Of a stretch of 64,000 bases of DNA, positions 24,291-36,241 are shown piece after piece; position 1 is the stretch's first letter; each line of letters begins with the position of its first letter. This DNA comes from Patiria pectinifera (lineage: Eukaryota; Echinodermata; Asteroidea; Valvatida; Asterinidae): positions 23,586,863 through 23,650,862 of the forward strand of contig CM057135.1 of the NCBI GenBank assembly GCA_029964075.1. Direction: 5' to 3'. The notes under the pieces were generated by a model. The model saw nothing but the letters and a program-made list of their open reading frames with translations, did not search any database and was not told the origin of the DNA. The position numbers and the translations under genes are program-made.

Positions 24291-26565
24291 TAAAAGTGTT
24301 CATGTGATTCCTCCTCATTGCATAAAGAATTGATCGAGCGATCATCTTGTATTCACGTTCGTAGATTATTGCATGTGTATAAATAGCCGTTAATGTGACG
24401 CCCACACTTGACCATGCATGCTCTCAGCATTGTCTGGGACCGTCCAAACCATGTGTTCCAGTCCAGTTGAGACACTTTTTGGGCCCATATGGCCGTGAGT
24501 GCCGAAAACATAAAAAAACTAAAGTTAGCCCAGCTTGACTCACTCTTAATAGCTGACAAAATTCTCCAAACATTTCACGAGGCAAATGCAAGATCCTCAG
24601 TGTTTCACCATTCAAGTTTGAGGTCTCAATTTTACTGTATTAAATGACACCTTTCTTCAAAAGTTTGCACCTGAAAAGCAAAATGATTAGATTTGAAACC
24701 TGAGACTAGACTGGTACACGTCCTACTGTTTGAAGAGACTGACCCCATCAGTGGTCTGGTGGCATGACTGATGGAGAAAATGTGCCACAGAGATTAGGAA
24801 CTACACGTTAATGTTTATTTTGACACAGTTTATTGATGCCATATTAAAACCTGTCCGAAGTAAGAAGAATTGACAAATCTAGAACACATACGGCAAAAGA
24901 CGATCTTTTATTTTCTCTCGGAAAGTATGCTTCATTTATTCAACCGTATTTTTCAAGTTTAACAACAGAACACAATACTTTTTCCATGCCAGATTAAAAC
25001 TCACCCACGGTAGCCACAGCGTTATAAAAAATTATTGTGTTGTTGATGCAGTAATTAGTGCTACCATAGAAAGAATTCCATACAAGGCCACCACAAATCT
25101 GCTGAAGACACACTATTTTAGGAGTGCAAAAATTCTTTGATAATACTATAACCTTTTCTGTCATGGCCCATAGACTTTGTGCATTAGGTCTTGAGTGGCG
25201 GCCTTGTATGGAATTCTTTCCGCTACCATAAGCTGCTGAATGGAAATCCTCACTTTTCGCACTATTTTGCAACACATTTAGAGATATTGACATGGGAATG
25301 TGACATTCAGTGTACACACACATGAAGTCAAAACTCACAAGTTTAAAGCATAATCTGAGAGATCATTCGTCTAGGCACACCACATTTTAGTACAGGTTTC
25401 AGTCGAACACTAATTAGTCGCTATTATTAACCCATTATATGACCTTGTTTTCACTGCACTATATAATTTGTTATTTTTGGATGCGGGACCACTGCCTCTT
25501 TAAAAGAGCGTGTACGTAGGTCGAAAACTCATGATTGTATTACCTTAAAAGAAACAACCATCTGCAAGAAAATAATAACCATCATTTGTAGGATTTATTC
25601 TTTCCTTTTCCTTTGAGTATCCGAATCTAAACTTGGAGTGATTTTCAAACAACGGTGTCTGTCCCCTTGATGCACTCTTTCAAAAAATTCAGACGCCACA
25701 ATTAATGACTAAAACGTCTGCCCCCATCCGATTTGTGGCTCCGCCCCTGCTGTAGTACATTGTAACTAAAAAGTAATTACCAGCGTCATTGCAATGTATC
25801 AAAATGTATTTTATTTTACAAAATGGCGTCCATGCAGTGAATGGAACGGACGCAGGTATCACAGGTACTGTGTATACCACCGTACCTAAACATCCGCCAT
25901 CGAACTCCATGTATTTACATGTTTCACCCTGCTACCCATTCCTAGTGCCTTTGTTGCAGACACGTCGTTCGCCAAACTTGTTTTGCTTTGCTAAAATACA
26001 ATATTCGACACCGGCTATTGGCGCATTATGCTTGTGCAGCAACCTATGGCAAGCTTGTGACGTTGATCTTTTCTTAAGGCAATTTGCATAATAACTGCGT
26101 TTGTATTCCATAAAGGTGCTTTATCAAAGCCCCAAACCGAAGGCCACAGGCAGAGTTCTAGTTCATAGCTATACAGCAGATGGCTTGCAAGGATCCCATT
26201 TAAACCGTATGAACCAATATTTCCTTCTGTTTTCTTGATTAATTAAAATCAACTTCGTTGAGTCCCAGTCCTAATGTCTTTGTCGAAGTCCAAGTATACC
26301 AAGGACGGGTCTGTGTGTCCTATATCCGAGTCTCAATCTAAGTAGGAGGTTGAATTTTGATTGAGAAAAAAAAGTATGTTGATGTGATGTGATTTGCCAT
26401 GCGCATGCCTGTATCGAGACCTCATATACAGACCCGAATGTTGTATCCAGAATCCAGATGCTATCATCTCAGACTCCATTGACTGATATCGTGAGCCCCA
26501 TGGAAAATGTTGGAGCCATGTTTATCGAGAAATTGCTCCATTTAGTGGGAAATCTGGGTGTTTTT
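24291..26565 (+). repeat. Tandem triplication, unit 3 (most diverged)
   Basis: Homologous to unit 2 throughout but with many more substitutions. It is interrupted by a 153-base inverted-repeat element at 25,069. Confidence 0.75.
25069..25221. mobile_element. 153-bp MITE with 26-bp inverted ends
   Basis: The ends are GAAAGAATTCCATACAAGGC and its inverse, about 26 bases with one mismatch. A 9-base direct repeat GCTACCATA flanks it (25,060-25,068 and 25,222-25,230). Triplication unit 2 lacks the insert at the matching place (about 23,010), giving an empty site. An 8-9 bp duplication fits hAT or Mutator-type transposases; the superfamily is not settled. Confidence 0.85.
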
Positions 26566-26568
26566 TTT

Positions 26569-28257
26569 TAGGTGTTGGGCCTTGAGCCCAACATATATTG
26601 TTATTGTAAGAATTTACTATTTTTGTTCTCCTCAGCAAATTCTCAGCAAATTCTTCTCCAGAACTGTTTGTCAAAATGAAAACATATATGCACTTCAATT
26701 GTCAATACATGAATGCACAACCCATATAGATGTGCTTTTTTTTGCAATTACGTCATCAGGACGTCATCATGGGTCAGGTGACGTCACTTCAAAAAATAAA
26801 AAATTTCATCTTGAAATTCAATATAAAATCAACCGTGAGAGACCGGAACTTGAATTTTTCGGGAATCGACATGGTAATATATGGTCAATTCACGTGACCC
26901 TTCCTTCCGGTCGAAACCGGAAGTGCCTTATAATTTGAAAGTGGAAAAAGATGTGAACTTGCTTTCAACGATGTTAGTCTGTGGGTGGGTTGACCTTTCC
27001 AAAAATATGATCGGTGACGTCATGAAGTTTTCAAGCGCCCTCTAGCGGCAGATTAAAAAACGTCAAAAACGCATTTTCACCTGATGTGTGTGGCGAAGTT
27101 TGCGGTAATCGCTTCAAAATTAATGTACATGATGACCTTAATGCAGACAAGACCTGTGCGCGAAAAAAAATTGATTACGTCATCGGATCCGAAGTTACAA
27201 TAAAAAGACCTTGAAACCTTCAAAAATTGCTAAAAAATCAACTGTGATAGATATAATCAAGATTTGGCTATATATAGCACAGTTGAAATAGCTCTTGAAA
27301 TTTCTGGTAATAACGTCACGATGACGTGATCAAGTATCATATTACAAGCAATCAAAGATTTCTAGATTTAATCTTTGAAAATCAATATAAAATCAACTGC
27401 TACAGATTTAATTTTGTTTTTATGGCAATCGATACAATATTGCAGGGTCTTCATTTTCTGGCATTAAGTGCAAAATCACTTGACCCTTCCTTCCGGTCGA
27501 AACCGGAAGTGCCTTATTATTTGAAATTGGCAGAAGATGCGAACTTGCTTTCAACGATGTGAGTGTCTGCCTAGCCCCTAGGCAGTACTGTAAAAAAAAA
27601 GTGACGTCATCAAATGTTAGAGCGCCCTCTGGCGGCATGTTGAAAAAGTCAAACATGGATTTAAACATGAGTTGATGTGTGTGACATGACGTGAACACTC
27701 CTCCGAGTAAGACCAACCGACCAACTATGTAGGCAACTCGGGTAGGGACACATCATTTTGGGGAGCCTGCCCTAGGGGATTAAGATATCTATAAGCACTT
27801 ATTCTATAATTGGTTCCTAAAAGGAGCGAAGGTCACTCTGCCTGAGGGATTTCAAGCATAGCATTTGGTTGCTAAATTTAATCTGTCGGCCAACAAATTG
27901 TACTATCATAATGACGTACCTGAAATGTTAACTTGTTTTATATGTTGAAATGTGAAAATCCGTGAATAAATGGATGAGAACGATCTGTTACTGTTATGCT
28001 AGCATAAAACCGCAATTCACCAGAAAGTATAGTTCCAGAAATCAGTGTGGCTAACAGGTGGTATTTCATGTAACCACAAGTTATTATCTCGCGGGGACTG
28101 TGGAGCAGGGAGGGGAGTTTGGTTTACTTAAGGGCTCCCCAGGGGCTTTCAACAGTGTGAAACTAGCCACTTTCTTAAGAGAGCCGGTTTCGTAATGCAA
28201 GGTAAGTTTGCGGTAATCCAGGGCCCAACACCGTGTGGTTGTTCCTACAACCTCTAG
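26569..28257 (+). repeat. CRE-bearing repeat family, copy 6
   Basis: It begins TAGGTGTTGGGCCTTGAGCC and ends CCTACAACCTCTAGT. CRE block at about 26,748-26,790. An internal stretch (about 27,330-27,660) repeats the family motifs a second time, including a second CTTCCGGTCGAAACCGGAAG, so this copy is longer than copy 4. Confidence 0.75.
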
Positions 28258-28989
28258 TTAAGACTTTGTATTTGGACGTTAAACATATAACAAGTTGTGT
28301 TTAATCTTTGTAAAAAAGTACGCCAAGTACCCATTTGTACTGATGGGGCATGCCAACCGTATCTACGAGCGGTGGACCAAATCGGTGTGCTTTAACTACA
28401 AATACATTCTTGAGTAATACTAAAGTCACGTGACAAAACACTTTGGCTAGCATCCACTTGTTCTGGTGGGGCTAGTGAATGGTTGGCAAGTGTGCCAAGG
28501 TTTTGGGACCAGTGATGCCAAGCATGGCAAGGGTTTGGGGCAAGCGTGCCCCGTTTTAAGCCTGTTTAAAATGTTTCTAAGGCAAACATCTTTTAGCAAT
28601 AGAAAGGTAATTATTGTTATGTTATATCTTGTTAACGTATTTACGGGCATTTAATACAGTTAAATATTAACCGAGGAGAAATAAATTAGCGGCTCAAAAA
28701 TCTATGCCAAAAAAGTCAATTCAACTCTCACCGTGTGGTTTTGTGTGTTGTCTGAGAATAATTACTATACAAACCAATGTTCATATCCAATGTCCAATAT
28801 CCAAACAGCAACATAGACATTCCCTGTACGGTGAATGTCCAACGTCCAATATTAAACTAACTTTATTGTCACGCCCAACTCGGAGTAGACAACATTGCGT
28901 TTATCAACTTTTCGGAGTAAGATTCACAGGTTAGGCATTATTGAGCAAAATTAAGTATGAACCGGGCTTTACTCAACAAAAATTTACAC
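28258..28989. other. Non-coding stretch
   Basis: It includes the duplicate of 14,379-14,500 at about 28,649-28,765. Otherwise nothing recognised. Confidence 0.4.
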
Positions 28990-30112
28990 TATGTTTTAGA
29001 GTGTGTTGAGTGCAGCTGCGCGAAACTTCAAGATGGCAGCTGCTATTTTTTTATTCGAATATAATTTTAATGTCGGAACAGCTACAATGAAATGTCAAAG
29101 ACAAGCCAAGTATGTGATAACGTACAATTCTGTTTTTTAATCATTACTTCTGCTGCACTGAATGATTACTCTCATTTTATGTACCAAAAAAAAAAATTGC
29201 GGTAGAAACCACTCACACTCACTTTGTCCAATCACAAAATGGCAACAAGGCTACGACTATTGCGCAGTTAGAAACCTAGGTCCGCCATGTTTGGACATGA
29301 CGTTGTTCATCTACTTCCAAAGTGGGGAGTAAAAATCCTGTTCGCGAACACCGTACACGTGTTGCATTGGTTCTCATTATTCAAAGCCTCACTCTCGTGT
29401 TCATTCAACATGAGATCGGGGTTTCGAATACGCTCCAACGAATGATATGCAGAGCATGCCAACGGTATCCCCGTCGAAAGGCTACGGCAGGGGAATCGAT
29501 AATAAAACTTTTTAATATTCGCACTGCATCTTGGGTGTGGATGACAAACAAACCAGGCAATTTATGCGCAAATCTATGTTGCTGTGAACCAGTTAAAACT
29601 TTTTTTTCATTCCTCATTGCATATCAATATTTTTATAACTATACTTCAAATCACAAAACGTAGGAAAAGATGATCGCTAAATATTATTTCCATGTTTAGT
29701 GATCATCTTTCCCACATTTTGTGATTTGAAATAGACTTATGAAATTGAATAAAACTGCTGCAGGTTGCTTGCTGACTCGATTGACCTGAAATAATTACAC
29801 AAATTAAACAAAATTAGATAGCCTAACGCTTCCATTCTATGTATATCAAAGACAAAATATTTTGTGATAAATAGTTGTTAAAGCTTAGTTAGTTTAAAGA
29901 GAGTTTGAGAAATCCCTCTGTAGATACCGGTTTCATGACTAATGGTCACATGGACTATATGTCCCTATCAATAAATTATGGGCCAATAAGAATCAGAATT
30001 TCTGCCTTACGCCTCCATCACTACCCAATCGTTACTTTTGGCCTGATGAATGGTACCTGGCTTGAAAGAAAGCCTTCGATTGTTTCTTCTCTATATCTTA
30101 AATATAAAAACT
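28990..30112 (+). repeat. Dispersed repeat, copy A (partner at 42,855)
   Basis: Matches 42,855-43,875 over about 1 kb, including GTGGGGAGTAAAAATCCTG and AGAGAGTTTGAGAAATCCC. It holds a hairpin at about 29,645-29,732 with CACAAAAYGTRGGAAA arms, shortened in the partner. No conserved reading frame is convincing. Confidence 0.75.
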
Positions 30113-30350
30113 GAATTTTATTTCCGTATTATATGATGAAAACTTACTGAACAATACTGAACAAACAAAAAACATGCATACTTTGACAGGTTCATTGCCC
30201 CCTTTAGATTGAACGTAAGCTGTGTTACTTGGTTGTCATCCCTACCAATATAAGTACGCATATCGCTGCGTGATTTTTACCCGGAAAGGGTGAGTGAGTA
30301 AATACGTCTTATTTTTGCAAATCAAAATAACAGTAATAGAATAAAAAAAT

Positions 30351-32002
30351 ACGGAGCTTTGGAAGTGCCATCCGACTTGTTCAGATACTGGCTTATTTTA
30401 TCACAGGATGACGACATATTACAGTAAAAATGACGACATCCTGAGATAATTAATTAGAGGATGGCGACATCCTGAAAGTAGGATGACGACATGTCGACAA
30501 CATTAGTTATGGCACGATGACATCCTGATATAATTTATTATGGAATGACAACATCCTGAAAGTAGGATAACGACATCCCGAGATAATTTATTGTGGGGTG
30601 CATTGACGCCATCTTGACACGCACAGACATCATAGCTCTCATCTTCAAATAGATACATGTACCATGTATATTCAGCGATGCGATACATTTTATATGAATT
30701 TTTTATATGAAAATTTTTTCCTTCAGATTCACCAACTCTGACATTCTATTTCGTCCGAGAAAAAACAAACAGACAATTTTACCAAAATCAATTTAGTCAT
30801 TTACCGTTCAATTTCGAAGTTCGGTCACCCTCTTTTGTTATCGTGTACAGAATATTCGTAACACATCACATTCGTCTAGGCTGTTGCGGAATGGCAACAT
30901 TCAGAGATCAAATGTGTCTGTTACCAATCAATTTTAAACCTGTATAAAGTAAATTAGTCAGGTGTGTTCTAGAGAATTGACGTTGTTTACTTTTCCCCAA
31001 GCACAAGTTGGCACATTCGCCGGCATGATTTTTCGGACCAAGGCGGAGAGTGTACTGATCTTAAGGAAGAGTTACCAAAAAGTAAAGATAACCAAATCAA
31101 CAATACCACATTATTTAAAATACAAAAAAGAAAGAATAAGTCTTGCAATAAAAAAAGGAAATGTCAAAAGCCACGAATCGATAACCATAAATCCCCGTGT
31201 AATATGCCTAAAATATTGAGTCTAACATATTTTAAGAAGATAAAATCAAAAGAAATGACTTATTTAAGAAGAAATAGGGAAATAAAAAAGTAAACACTTA
31301 TTGTTATTAGAGGCATGTATATGCCTTTGAAATATCGCTATGAAGCCCAACGAAATTGAACAAAATTATGTTTACATTATGTGGCATTAGACGAATTTGA
31401 TTTCTTAATCACACGATTCGGCGTAGACGAGACGAAATCGAATACCGGTACTCCTGGTAAAAAAAAAACGTGTGCTCCTTTGACAAAAGACGAAATTAAA
31501 CATGGAAAGTGCACTAAATCGATGTTGCAGGACGAATTTTAATATACGAATCGGTGAATTTCAACGAAAATTGTTTTAAAATAGCCGGGAAAATCTATAC
31601 AAGCCGCACGCCCACCTGTGCGTTTTCAAGATGGCTTCAATGCACATCGTGATAAATTATGTCATGATGTCGACATCCTACTTTCAGGATGTCGTTATCC
31701 CATAATAAATTATCTCAGGATGTCATACTGCTTCCAGGATGTCGTTATCCCATAATAAATTATCTCAGGATGTCATCATGCCATGATAGCTTGTCTCAAG
31801 ATGTCGTCATCCTATTTCGGGATGATGTCATGGATGATGTAATTGATGGATGGATGATGTAATGATAAATTATGTCGAAATGTCGCCATCTTCTAACTAA
31901 TTATCTCATGATGTCGTCGTTTTGACTGTACTATTATGTCGTCATCCTGAGGTAAAATAAGTCAGTATCTGAACAAGGTGGATGGCACTTCCAGAGCTCC
32001 GT
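30351..32002. mobile_element. Foldback-type element with tandem-repeat arms
   Basis: The outer ends are inverse: ACGGAGCTTTGGAAGTGCCA on the left and GGCACTTCCAGAGCTCCGT on the right. Both arms (about 30,351-30,620 and 31,655-32,002) are then built from degenerate short repeats of GGATGACGACATCCTGA type with TAATTTATTATGG spacers. Similarity may extend some 35 bases further out on each side. The interior (about 30,620-31,650) has no transposase. Long inverted arms made of short tandem repeats match foldback transposons such as the sea urchin TU elements; that comparison is architectural only. Confidence 0.7.
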
Positions 32003-32478
32003 AAAAACAATATAAAAAAAATAGATATCGTAATTCGTTTTGATCTTTTTTTATTCTGTAATGACGCGGACGCCTTTGTCGTTTTAACGAAAGGGGTCAC
32101 CAACCACAAAAAGAAAGGTTGATAAAACCATTTCTTTAATTAAAGGCAGTTTAACTATTGGCATGTTCTCATCATCTACACAAAACCCTGCATCGCCCGA
32201 TAACCAGAACTCCGGGACTTTCTTTCGCTAGAATGTCTTAGTCAGCCGGGACTGGAGTGTGTATACAAAGCCTCAATAGAGATTTTGCCCATACACTGTA
32301 TACATGTATGAATTATTCATAACCACCAGAATCCAATGCTCTCATTGGCTAAGAAGAACATCCAAAAGTCTATAATTACAATGCGCGTCGCGCGATCATA
32401 ATTGGCTCTATCCACATGCAGAGTTTCAAGCATTGATCATTCTCTAGCGCCGCTTATTATGTTTCTGGACTCGGCCTG
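32003..32478. other. Non-coding stretch left of the LINE
   Basis: I searched it for the missing left part of the parvovirus-like element and found no NS1-like coding or terminal repeat. Nothing recognised. Confidence 0.45.
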
Positions 32479-32705
32479 ATAATAATAATAATAATAATGA
32501 AAATTTATATAGCGCCGGTATCTGCCGCTTGCGATGCTCATGGCGCTGCACTGCACAACAACCAGAAAACAATAAGAATAAAGAAGTACCTGGTTGACTC
32601 GACCCTCCACCCGTCAAAATGCATCGTCACGCTAACAAGACGGCATGGTCAAGCAAACAGGTAGAAACCAAAGTCAACCAAATGCTTCCCTATGCAGGTA
32701 GGATT

Positions 32706-34689
32706 TTAAACTGTTCTTGAATGTGCCAAGTGAATTTGAAAGTCTAACAGTTTCAGGTAGGGAATTCTAAAGTCTTGGTGCAGCAGTTTGAAAGCTTCTC
32801 TCCCCCATCGATGATTAGCCATGTTTTCCTTAATGAGTTTTTGTTGTGAGGATCGTAAGCCCCGATCGCTTAAGTATGCTGGAGCGTCACTTTGTAAGGT
32901 CTTGAAGATGATGAGGCACAGTTTATATTTGACTCTTTGTTGGATAGGGAGCCAGTGCAAGTTGGCTAACATTGGTGTGATGTGGTCTGATTTCCTAGTG
33001 TAGGTGATCATCCTCGCTGCAATGTTCTGTATCCGTTGAAGACGAGAGAGGTGTGCATTGCTGATTCCGTACAAAAGCGAGTTGCATGAGTCTATCCTAG
33101 ATGTAATCAATGCATGAACAATAGTTTCAGCAGCTTCCCTTGTGAGATGGTCCCGTATTCTGCCAATATTCCTAATTGACATGAACGCAGCCTTAGATAG
33201 AGCCGTCACCTGGCAGTCCATTTTCATGGCAGAGTCAAACATCACACCCAAATTACGAACATTAGTGGAAGGCACAATGTGTGCATCACCAACTCTGACA
33301 TGATCAATAATCACCTTCTTGATTTGCTGATTGGATCCCAGAACCATGAATTCAGTTTTTGCATTATTTAACGTAAGAAAGTTTCGATTCATCCATGTTC
33401 CAATATCATCGATGCATTCTTCGACTCTTCGAAGCGCGGAGTTAACGTCTGCCTGTACAGGTTTCACTGATACGTAAATCTGAGTGTCGTCTGCGTATAA
33501 GTGATAGCTCAGATTATACCGACGAATGATGTCCCTAAGTGGTGAAGTATAGATTGGGACTAGTCCAGGTCCAAGACATGAACCTTGAGGTAGTCCATTA
33601 TTCAACGCAACTGCATTGGAGATGTCCTTATAATATAATTGCAGACTGCTTGTGATCTTCCAGTTACATGTAGGTATGATTTTAACCAGTCCAGAACCAC
33701 ACCACGGATACCAATTTTATTCTCAAGACGTTGAAGCAGCATATGATGGTCCACGGTGTCAAACGCCGCTGATAGATCAAGCAGAACCAACAACACTATC
33801 CGTCCATTATCCATGGCGTGTAATACATCATTCTGTACTTTTAGAAGTGTGGTTTCTGTGCTATGGAAAGCACGGTAGGCTGACTGGTATTTTTCACATA
33901 GGTTATGCTGCTGTAAAAAGGAACTAGCCGTGCCAAAACCACACGTTCTAAGGTTTTGCCAAGAAATGTCAAATTAGAAACTGGTCTATAGTTCTTAAAC
34001 ACATTGCGATCCAAGTTCTCCTTCTTAATAAGAGGACGAATGTGTGCAACTTTCAGGCTGTCCTGGAAAATGCCAGTTTCTAATGAAGTGTTGACTATCT
34101 TTGTTATGACAGGTACTATTACATTGGTACAATTTTTAAGTAGTGAGGTAGGGATCGGATCCAGCTGACATGATGTCGTTGGAGCATTGCATATGATGGC
34201 ACGAACTTCCTCTTCAGTTGCTGGTGCAAAAGATGATACATGATGAAGTGCTGTCGTAGGTTCTTCATATGACCAATCATCCACGATGCTTAAACTATTA
34301 AGAATTGTCTCTATGTTGTCTGTGAAATAATTGCAGAACTGATTAGCGAGGCATGCAACAGACGTAGCATCAGGTAGAGGAGACACTTGACGTCGATGAA
34401 GAAGATTATCCGTTATTTGGAATATTCGCTTTTGATCTTTTGCATGCTCTTTAAACAGATCGCTGTCATATTTACATTTTGCTTTTTGAATCAAAGCGTT
34501 TACTTTCTGCTTCTGTTGAGTGTAGTGTTGACGATCGATTTCTAAATGAGTCCGCCTCCATTGATGTTCCAATTTCCTACGTTTCTGTTTCTCCTCGTGG
34601 ATTTCAGGATTATACCATGACGTATTTGGACGGACCTTAACAATCCGTGTCTTTGCTGGAGCGTGTTTGTCTAGTGTTTTACTTAGCAC
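32706..34689 (-). pseudogene. LINE reverse transcriptase region
   Basis: Three minus-strand frames (34,689-33,841, 33,814-33,602, 33,605-32,706) cover the RT palm and fingers. Motifs: RPLIKKENLDRNVFKNYRPV, LDLSAAFDTVDH (first catalytic Asp), GLPQGSCLGP and YHLYADDTQIY (the catalytic pair), then LNNAKTEFMVLG. Frame breaks lie near 33,830 and 33,605. Confidence 0.88.
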
Positions 34690-34711
34690 ACTTGTGTAGT
34701 GTTCTGCTAGA

Positions 34712-35491
34712 TCAATGACCTAGGTCATTAACATCCCAGCTTGGCAAAGAGTCAAAGTCAGCATCGACAAAGTCAGAACAGAATGAATCGAAGTTGATAC
34801 CTCGTAAGTTCCGTGTAGTGATTGACTTAGTAGCAGCTGGTGGCATTCTAAGCAGAAGTTTACAAGTAATTGCACTATGGTCACTTATCCCATCGATGAC
34901 ACGGAGACCAGTAAAAATGGGAGAGTCAGATAAGCAAGTAATAAATAAATCTAATGTATGACCCATGTCGATGTGTGGGAACATTCACATGTTGTTGAAG
35001 TCCGCTAGCTGAATCAATATGAACATTAAAATCACCAGTTATCACAACAGGTGCCGTTTTCAGCAGCTGATGATCCACTACATGGAAGAATTCCTCCATA
35101 AAAACACTGAAGGAACATCCTGTAGATTTGGGTTGTGGACTGTATACAATTGCCAAGGAGAGTGATGTTGATCCACTAACAATGTTAACATTCAATGTTT
35201 CAAATAAGTAGAATCTAGGTCAGCGTTAAAAATACGAAAATCCAGTCCCAACTTGTAGATGAGAGCTACACCTCCTCCCCCTCGTTTAGAACCAGGTGTT
35301 GGTACATGCAGAAACGAATAGCCCAGTGGAGTTATGTTTCTAATAACAGCTGTATCCTCAGCTTTGATCCAGGATTCACAAAGTGCCACCATATCAAAGT
35401 TATTTTCAATCACGAAGTCAACACACTCTGTGGTTTTGTTCCTCACAGATCTAGTGTTGAGAACGCAGAATTTGACATGTTCAGTGTTCAC
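34712..35491 (-). pseudogene. LINE endonuclease region
   Basis: Three overlapping minus-strand frames carry APE endonuclease motifs: LNTRSVRNKT near the start, ALCESWI, ITGDFNVHID (metal-binding GDFN) and ISDHSAI (catalytic SDH). Frameshifts fall near 35,190 and near 34,980-34,930, so the domain cannot be made as one chain. Confidence 0.85.
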
Positions 35492-35809
35492 ATATGTAGT
35501 TTTGAAAATGAGTTCGAATGTCGGGCCTTACCAGCTCTACATCCCCGTCTTGTGCGTCTTTTGGGTTTGGTTGGTGGTGAGTGAACAAAATTGGAGGGAT
35601 CGCTTCCAAAAAGCCCGTCTTCTGACCCAAATGAGCTGCCTGGACAATGACCTCGAGACACTCGAAGCAGCTTGGGAGCAGAACAACAGCGTGGACAACC
35701 CAAAGTATCATACCGTGGAGGAGTCCGTCTACCTGGTGGCCAGATGGTGTTCCCATCAGGGAATACTGTTGAATTTTCTCGTAGAAGATGTTACAAAGGT
35801 GATGAATCG

Positions 35810-35909
35810 GTAAGTATTATACCCTAGGACTCACGACTTTTTTTCCTTTTTCTAACACACTCATCTTATACAAATTTACTAAACCTCAGTTTTATTTTAT
35901 TTTTTACAG
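35810..35909 (+). other. Intron 1 of the NS1-like gene
   Basis: 100 bases, GTAAGT donor and a T-rich acceptor ending TTTTTACAG. It splits an Arg codon (CG|G) just upstream of Walker A. Stops inside make read-through impossible in the coding frame, while removal joins two helicase segments in frame. Confidence 0.75.
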
Positions 35910-36112
35910 GGAGACGCCAAAGAAGAACTGCTTGGCCCTGGTTGATGAAAGCAATGCGGGGAAAACATGGCTGGTGAACAGTCTGGTCGATCTTGCTGTA
36001 CACGTTGGAGAGATAAGCAAGGGGAGTGGAGGCTATGCCTTCATGTGGCAGGAATGCATTGATAAGCGTATGGTCGTTCTCAACGAGCCGTACCTTGATC
36101 CATGTGTGATTG

Positions 36113-36241
36113 GTAAGTATGATTCCAAACCTACGCGCTTCGTACATTTTCTTGTGTATTAACCGCGTAGGTTTACCAACTCGTCCCCCATTGACTTGTG
36201 CACAAAATTTGGTACTATTTTTCTTGTTTTTCTCTTTTCAG
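36113..36241 (+). other. Intron 2 of the NS1-like gene, with GCGTAGG inverted repeat
   Basis: 129 bases, GTAAGT donor and acceptor TTCTCTTTTCAG. It lies between Walker B and the B' region. Inside, AAACCTACGCG (36,127-36,137) and CGCGTAGGTTT (36,164-36,174) form a perfect 11-base inverted repeat. The same CGTAGGTTTRCCAACTC phrase recurs at 41,165 beyond the VP gene. Confidence 0.75.

Larger units (their letters stand above)
32479..35580 (-). mobile_element. L2/CR1-type LINE, decayed
   Basis: The minus strand encodes, in order, a basic stretch (KRRTRRGCRAGK, about 35,570-35,530), an APE-type endonuclease, a reverse transcriptase and a C-terminal domain. It ends in GGCGCTATATAAATTTTC followed by an ATT-type microsatellite (32,479-32,500), a 3' tail typical of the L2/CR1 group. 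Reading frame changes about five times, so it is inactive. It lies head to head with the parvovirus-like NS gene, the junction falling near 35,580. No target duplication was recognised. Confidence 0.85.

Noticed and set aside
30962..31219. Possible transposase frame inside the foldback element
   Set aside because: 85 codons, lysine-rich by base composition, with no catalytic motif.
35481..35756. Minus-strand frames across the LINE/NS1 junction as a separate gene
   Set aside because: The left part is the basic leader of the LINE and the right part is antisense to NS1.
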